A DNA stretch of 64,000 nucleotides. Origin: Flavobacteriales bacterium (GTDB taxonomy: Bacteria; Bacteroidota; Bacteroidia; Flavobacteriales_C; GCA-002722245). This document shows, piece by piece, positions 60,476 through 64,000 of the stretch. The notes under the pieces are model-generated. The model saw only the letters and a program-made list of their open reading frames with translations, had not been told where the DNA came from and ran no database searches. The stretch covers positions 62,001-126,000 of the forward strand of contig JAHEZL010000008.1 of NCBI GenBank assembly GCA_023251095.1. The letters are read 5' to 3'. The stretch's first letter is position 1. Each line of letters starts with the position of its first letter. A program made the position numbers and the translations under genes.

Positions 60476-61589
60476 GTTACATGTAGTTTCGTTTGCAGTG
60501 CCCTATCCTCCGGATTATGGCGGAATCATTGATGTTTTTTACAAAATAAAAAATCTGAGTCACTTGGGTGTTTCTATTGTGCTGCATGTATTTCAATACG
60601 ACGGAAGAGAATCGGATGAGCTGAATAAGTACTGTGAAAAAGTGATTTATTATCCGCGCAGTCGTAAATTTTCCGATCAATTGTCGACTTTACCTTTCAT
60701 CGTTAAATCCCGAACCGATCACAATTTATTGGCTAATTTATTGAAAGACGATGCGCCTATTTTGTTTGAAGGATTGCATACCACTTGTTTCATAGATCAT
60801 CCTGCTTTAGCCGGTAGAAAGCGCTATATCCGCATGCACAATATAGAAAGCGATTATTATTATCATTTGTACAAAGCGGAAAAAAGCTGGACGAAGAAGC
60901 TGTTTTTTTATCTGGAATCTTTGAAGCTGGCGCGCTATGAAAAAGCCGTTTTAGGAAAAGCCAATGGCATATTTACTGTTTCCGAAAAAGATACGCAGCA
61001 GTTGCAGAGCTACGGAAACACCTTGTTTGTAGGGGCTTTTCATTCTTTTGAAAAAGTAAGTTCTGCTGAAGGAAAAAGTAATTTTGCTTTGTATCACGGG
61101 AAACTGGATGTGGCCGAAAACAATGAAGCGGCTTTGTTTTTGGTGAATGAAGTTTTTACAAAAACCGAGTATCCTTTGCTGATAGTGGGTTCAAATCCTT
61201 CCAAAGAGTTGATGAATGCAGCTGAAAAAAGAAAAAATATAGAAGTCCGTACAGGATTGCCGACTGCTGAAATTCATCGTTTATTGGCAGAAGCCCAAAT
61301 GAATGCGTTGCCCACTTTTCAATCTACCGGCGTTAAATTAAAATTATTGTCGGCTTTGTATTCCGGTAGATTTTGCCTCGTAAACGAAGCCATGGTAAAA
61401 GGAACAGGCTTGGCAGAGTATTGCGTTTTGGCTGAAAAACCTGAAGAATGGGTAAAGGAAATCGACAGATTAAAAAACACGTCGTTTAGCGCTCAGGAAA
61501 TAGAGAAAAGAGAAAAACTGATCTCCGGGCAATATTCCAATAAGATAAACGCGGCGAAACTTTACGCGTTTATTTTTCCTTCTTCGTGA
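60459..61589 (+). CDS. Glycosyltransferase (GT4-like)
   Basis: 376 residues from the ATG at 60459 inside the end of the preceding gene. N-terminal domain KLHVVSFAVPYPPDYGGIID and a C-terminal half with ALYHGKLDVAENNEAALFL, LLIVGSNPSKELMN and the acceptor/donor-loop FQSTGVKLKLLSALYSGRF. It lacks the more usual EGF loop but has SGR in place. Cell-surface glycan assembly; specific sugar unknown. Its 3' end overlaps the convergent FtsE-like gene by 28 bp. Confidence 0.82.
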   Translation: MSLKPKLHVVSFAVPYPPDYGGIIDVFYKIKNLSHLGVSIVLHVFQYDGRESDELNKYCEKVIYYPRSRKFSDQLSTLPFIVKSRTDHNLLANLLKDDAPILFEGLHTTCFIDHPALAGRKRYIRMHNIESDYYYHLYKAEKSWTKKLFFYLESLKLARYEKAVLGKANGIFTVSEKDTQQLQSYGNTLFVGAFHSFEKVSSAEGKSNFALYHGKLDVAENNEAALFLVNEVFTKTEYPLLIVGSNPSKELMNAAEKRKNIEVRTGLPTAEIHRLLAEAQMNALPTFQSTGVKLKLLSALYSGRFCLVNEAMVKGTGLAEYCVLAEKPEEWVKEIDRLKNTSFSAQEIEKREKLISGQYSNKINAAKLYAFIFPSS

Positions 61590-62242
61590 ATTTTCTGACC
61601 TTCAAATCGTATGGTTCTTCCCGGGTAATTTTTAATCAGATTGTGATCGTGTGTTGCCATCACCACAGTGGTGCCTTCTTTATTGATATTGAAAAGCAAT
61701 TTTAAAATTCCTTCCGAAGTTTCCGGATCCAGATTTCCTGTAGGTTCATCGGCCAAAATTATTTTCGGACGGTTCAATAAGGCTCTGGCGATGGAAACCC
61801 TTTGTTGCTCTCCACCCGAGAGTTGATGCGGATATTTGTTGTCGTGGCCGCTGAGGTTAACCTCCCACAATACTTCTTTGATACGGGTTTCTATTTCGTT
61901 TTTTTCTGTCCAACCGGTAGCGGTTAAAACAAAAAGAAGATTGTCTCTGATGGTTCTGTCGTTGAGCAATTGAAAATCCTGAAATACTATTCCAAGCTGA
62001 CGGCGCAGCAAAGGCACATTTTTATGTTTTATTTTTTTGAGATTAAAACCTAAAATTTCAGCATCGCCTTCTTTGGGTTCCAATTCGGCGTAAAGCATTT
62101 TTAAGATGCTGCTTTTACCGCTTCCTGTTTTACCGATGAGGTAAACGAATTCACCTTCATGGATAGATAAGGAAACATCATCCAACACTTCCTGTTCGCG
62201 TTGAAAAAGATGAATTTTTTTTATGGATATTAATTCTTTCAA
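61562..62242 (-). CDS. FtsE-like ABC transporter ATP-binding protein
   Basis: 226 residues. Walker [11 protein letters not shown]-loop VFQDFQLL, signature [19 protein letters not shown], Walker [14 protein letters not shown] and switch His MATHDHN. Length and wording ([27 protein letters not shown]) fit FtsE, which with FtsX controls peptidoglycan hydrolases at division. FtsX is not in the window, so other ABC partners (LolD/MacB type) remain possible. Overlaps the downstream gene's end and the SGNH gene's stop by 4 bp. Confidence 0.8.
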   Translation of the reverse strand: MKELISIKKIHLFQREQEVLDDVSLSIHEGEFVYLIGKTGSGKSSILKMLYAELEPKEGDAEILGFNLKKIKHKNVPLLRRQLGIVFQDFQLLNDRTIRDNLLFVLTATGWTEKNEIETRIKEVLWEVNLSGHDNKYPHQLSGGEQQRVSIARALLNRPKIILADEPTGNLDPETSEGILKLLFNINKEGTTVVMATHDHNLIKNYPGRTIRFEGQKIHEEGKINA

Positions 62243-63129
62243 TGTGATAAAATTAAATGGTTTAATTCTTTGCTGAATAGTTTTGAAGATTCCTGATTCA
62301 AATGATTTCCGTCAATATAAGCGTATTTTAAAGCGAAGGTACTACAATCGAAATAAGGAATTTCTTGTGTGGTGCTAATTTCATTCAATATTTTATTGAG
62401 GTTTGGAAACCCTTTGTTTTCAGCGTCAATGATGGGTTGCCAGGCAGGGATTCTGACTAAAATAACTTTCCCGTGTTTTTTTAAAAGGTCAATTGTTTTT
62501 TTCAGCCATTCTACTTTTTCGTCGGAAATTTTACAATGACTAATTTCTTTTTTTATGGCAATCAATTTCTCGTTTGCTCTTTCTGTTGTTTTTGCCGGAC
62601 TGTCATTCAATATTATTTCCAGGCGACCGTCTTTGTGCGGCAAACAGTTTGGGTTGCCTTCATTGTTTCTTAAAATCAGGGTGTAAAAAGGATTTACATT
62701 TCTATACAGGTATTCGTAATTCGGATCTCCGTGAAAAATGTATTGCTGACTTAAAAGATGGCTCGGAGTTTTTTCATTTTCATTTTCCGAAATCGCCAGG
62801 GGATCAATTTCTAAAATGAATATTCCGTTTTTTGTGGAAGGATCTAATTTCATTTCAATCGCTCTGTAGTACTCTTTGTTGTAGGGAGAATTGTACGAGG
62901 TAAAGGCATAATTCAGCATAGGAGAATCGAAGTGTGTGTCCTGCATTACTATTTCAGGAATAAGTCCTTGAGAAGCTCTTGACGTACCAATAATCAGTGA
63001 TTTGCCTTCGCCTGTGATTTTGCTGTAGTGAAAATCAATAAACCCATTGTCATATTTATCTGCAGTAATAACAACAGCTATTATTGCAGGAAGCGCAAAG
63101 AGTAATATTTTGGCAAATATTTTAATCAT
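62239..63129 (-). CDS. SGNH-like partner of an MBOAT O-acyltransferase
   Basis: 296 residues. An N-terminal transmembrane helix (about 5-22) is followed by a periplasmic domain with GKSLIIGTSRASQGLIP, containing the nucleophile-type Ser, and near the end DGNHLNQESS, the Asp-x-x-His pair of the SGNH/GDSL (AlgJ/DltD-like) fold. Paired with MBOAT genes such proteins transfer acetyl groups to surface glycans. It overlaps both neighbours by 4 and 1 bp. Confidence 0.72.
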   Translation of the reverse strand: MIKIFAKILLFALPAIIAVVITADKYDNGFIDFHYSKITGEGKSLIIGTSRASQGLIPEIVMQDTHFDSPMLNYAFTSYNSPYNKEYYRAIEMKLDPSTKNGIFILEIDPLAISENENEKTPSHLLSQQYIFHGDPNYEYLYRNVNPFYTLILRNNEGNPNCLPHKDGRLEIILNDSPAKTTERANEKLIAIKKEISHCKISDEKVEWLKKTIDLLKKHGKVILVRIPAWQPIIDAENKGFPNLNKILNEISTTQEIPYFDCSTFALKYAYIDGNHLNQESSKLFSKELNHLILSH

Positions 63130-64000
63130 TAAAATTGGGCATAAACAAATTCATTGGATTTAATCACTCCAAAATATACAACAATTAATATCATTAAGGC
63201 ATAAGCGCTCCAGCGAACGAAAGAAGGTAATTTCAAGTGGAAAGACAGGTAATTGTCGGTTTTTGATTGCCAGTATTCCATTCCTAAGAGCGCAAAAACA
63301 AAAACAAAAGACAAGAGAAACTCAATTTTATAATCTCCGAATAAATATAAGCCAAACTGACTGATGTTTATTTTGGTAAAGGATTCAATAATATAAAATG
63401 CTTCGGAGAGGGTATCAGATTTGAAAATAATTAAAGTGAAAAGAAAAAAATGAAAAGTGATGGCAATGCTCACATATTTGTAAAACAGGGAGGGAAGTGT
63501 GCTTTTCATTTTTGCCCTGAAAGGACTTAAAAAATATTCCGCCGTGAGCCCTATAGCATGCAGCACTCCGTAAATTATAAAAGTTAAAGCAGCCCCATGC
63601 CATAATCCGCTAAAGGTAAGTGTTGCAAAAATGGCTAAAATAATTCCCCATTGTTTCCAGTTTCTGTAATTGAACGACAAGGGATTATAGATGTATTCAT
63701 AGCACCAGGTGTAAAGTGAGATGTGCCATCTTTTCCAAAATTCAGTGAGGTTTTGACTGATGAAAGGACGGTTGAAATTGCGTATTAAGTTGAAGCCGAA
63801 AATTCGGGCTGCACCCACCGCCATGTCGGTATAGCCTGAGAAATCGGTGTACACCATAAATACTAAAAAGTAGCAAGCGATAATGCTTTGTAATCCGCTG
63901 TACTGTTCCGGAGAAGAAAACACCATATCTACAAATACCGAAAGGCGATCGGCAATACATACTTTTTTAAATAATCCCCAGGCAATTAACTTGATACCGC
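63129..64000 (-). CDS. MBOAT family membrane O-acyltransferase (partial at window end)
   Basis: The frame runs off the window; 290 C-terminal residues are visible, with IKLIAWGLFKKVCIADRLSV at the edge. Several transmembrane helices and both MBOAT signature regions: NLTEFWKRWHISLYTWCYEY and FSGLWHGAALTFIIYG with the conserved catalytic His. It moves acetyl groups across the inner membrane for the SGNH partner encoded next to it. Reminiscent of AlgI; target glycan unknown, though two glycosyltransferases are nearby. Confidence 0.92.
   Translation of the reverse strand, partial: GIKLIAWGLFKKVCIADRLSVFVDMVFSSPEQYSGLQSIIACYFLVFMVYTDFSGYTDMAVGAARIFGFNLIRNFNRPFISQNLTEFWKRWHISLYTWCYEYIYNPLSFNYRNWKQWGIILAIFATLTFSGLWHGAALTFIIYGVLHAIGLTAEYFLSPFRAKMKSTLPSLFYKYVSIAITFHFFLFTLIIFKSDTLSEAFYIIESFTKINISQFGLYLFGDYKIEFLLSFVFVFALLGMEYWQSKTDNYLSFHLKLPSFVRWSAYALMILIVVYFGVIKSNEFVYAQF

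Overview
The window is chromosomal DNA from a member of the Bacteroidota. Five secreted proteins end in type A C-terminal sorting domains of the type IX secretion system (T9SS). The cbb3 oxidase has the CcoN-CcoO fusion typical of the phylum, promoters carry the Bacteroidota -7 element TAnnTTTG, and genes lack clear Shine-Dalgarno sequences. Base composition is AT-rich. There is no rRNA, CRISPR array, insertion sequence with a transposase, or prophage. Two tRNA genes (Leu-TAA, Gly-GCC) lie near 39.6 kb.

Layout. 0-1.6 kb: tail of a sugar permease and an ADP-ribosylglycohydrolase-family lipoprotein. 1.9-3.8 kb: secreted metallophosphoesterase. 3.9-6.6 kb: molybdate operon modA-mop-modB-modC (minus strand). 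6.7-8.9 kb: HAD phosphatase and hemN. 9-17.3 kb: complete cbb3 oxidase cluster ccoI, ccoS, ccoNO, ccoQ, ccoP, ccoG, ccoH and a SafE-like protein. 17.4-20.5 kb: a PAS histidine kinase, a response regulator fused to a Crp/Fnr module, and small membrane proteins. 20.6-34.2 kb: a mixed block with a beta-CASP RNase, a K+ channel, coiled-coil paralogues, a Na/Pi transporter, a stress protein, a CoA-transferase, a CBS protein, a phasin-like protein and UbiB. 34.3-39.4 kb: two paralogous ArsR/SRPBCC/DUF1801 sets around a DEAD-box helicase. 39.9-57.5 kb: a beta-propeller adenylate cyclase, a GH16 glucanase, an HhH/outer-membrane pair, DinD, an acyltransferase, AMP nucleosidase, a small nuclease and two large T9SS subtilases. 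57.6-64 kb: a DUF5606 protein, MurB, two glycosyltransferases, an FtsE-like ATPase and an MBOAT O-acetylation pair.

The main result is a regulatory one. Between 14.9 and 34.2 kb most promoters share one architecture: two TGA-N6-TCA dyads whose centres are 22 bp apart, with the nearer dyad 28.5-29.5 bp upstream of the first base of a TAnnTTTG-like element. I find it, complete or partly degenerate, at ccoS, ccoI, the unknown gene at 17.4-17.8 kb, both sides of the 20.5 kb divergent promoter, the 26.4 kb promoter, both sides of the 31.1 kb divergent promoter, the coiled-coil gene at 33.9 kb, and a decayed promoter duplicate at 34.1 kb. The gene at 29.2 kb has only the near dyad. A truncated P-type ATPase at 26.5 kb keeps the two dyads but has lost its -7 element and N-terminus. 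The dyad is of Crp/Fnr-family type and the Crp/Fnr-response-regulator fusion sits in the middle of the block, so I infer a kinase-controlled low-oxygen or redox regulon. It would link cbb3 respiration to RNA turnover, phosphate or ion transport, acyl-CoA or polyhydroxyalkanoate-type metabolism and UbiB. The assignment of this protein to these sites is an inference.

A second regulatory pattern appears at the two ArsR genes. Each has a near-ideal promoter (TTG, 20 bp, TATATTTG) flanked by two operators exactly 26 bp apart, but the operator sequences differ, as do the recognition helices.
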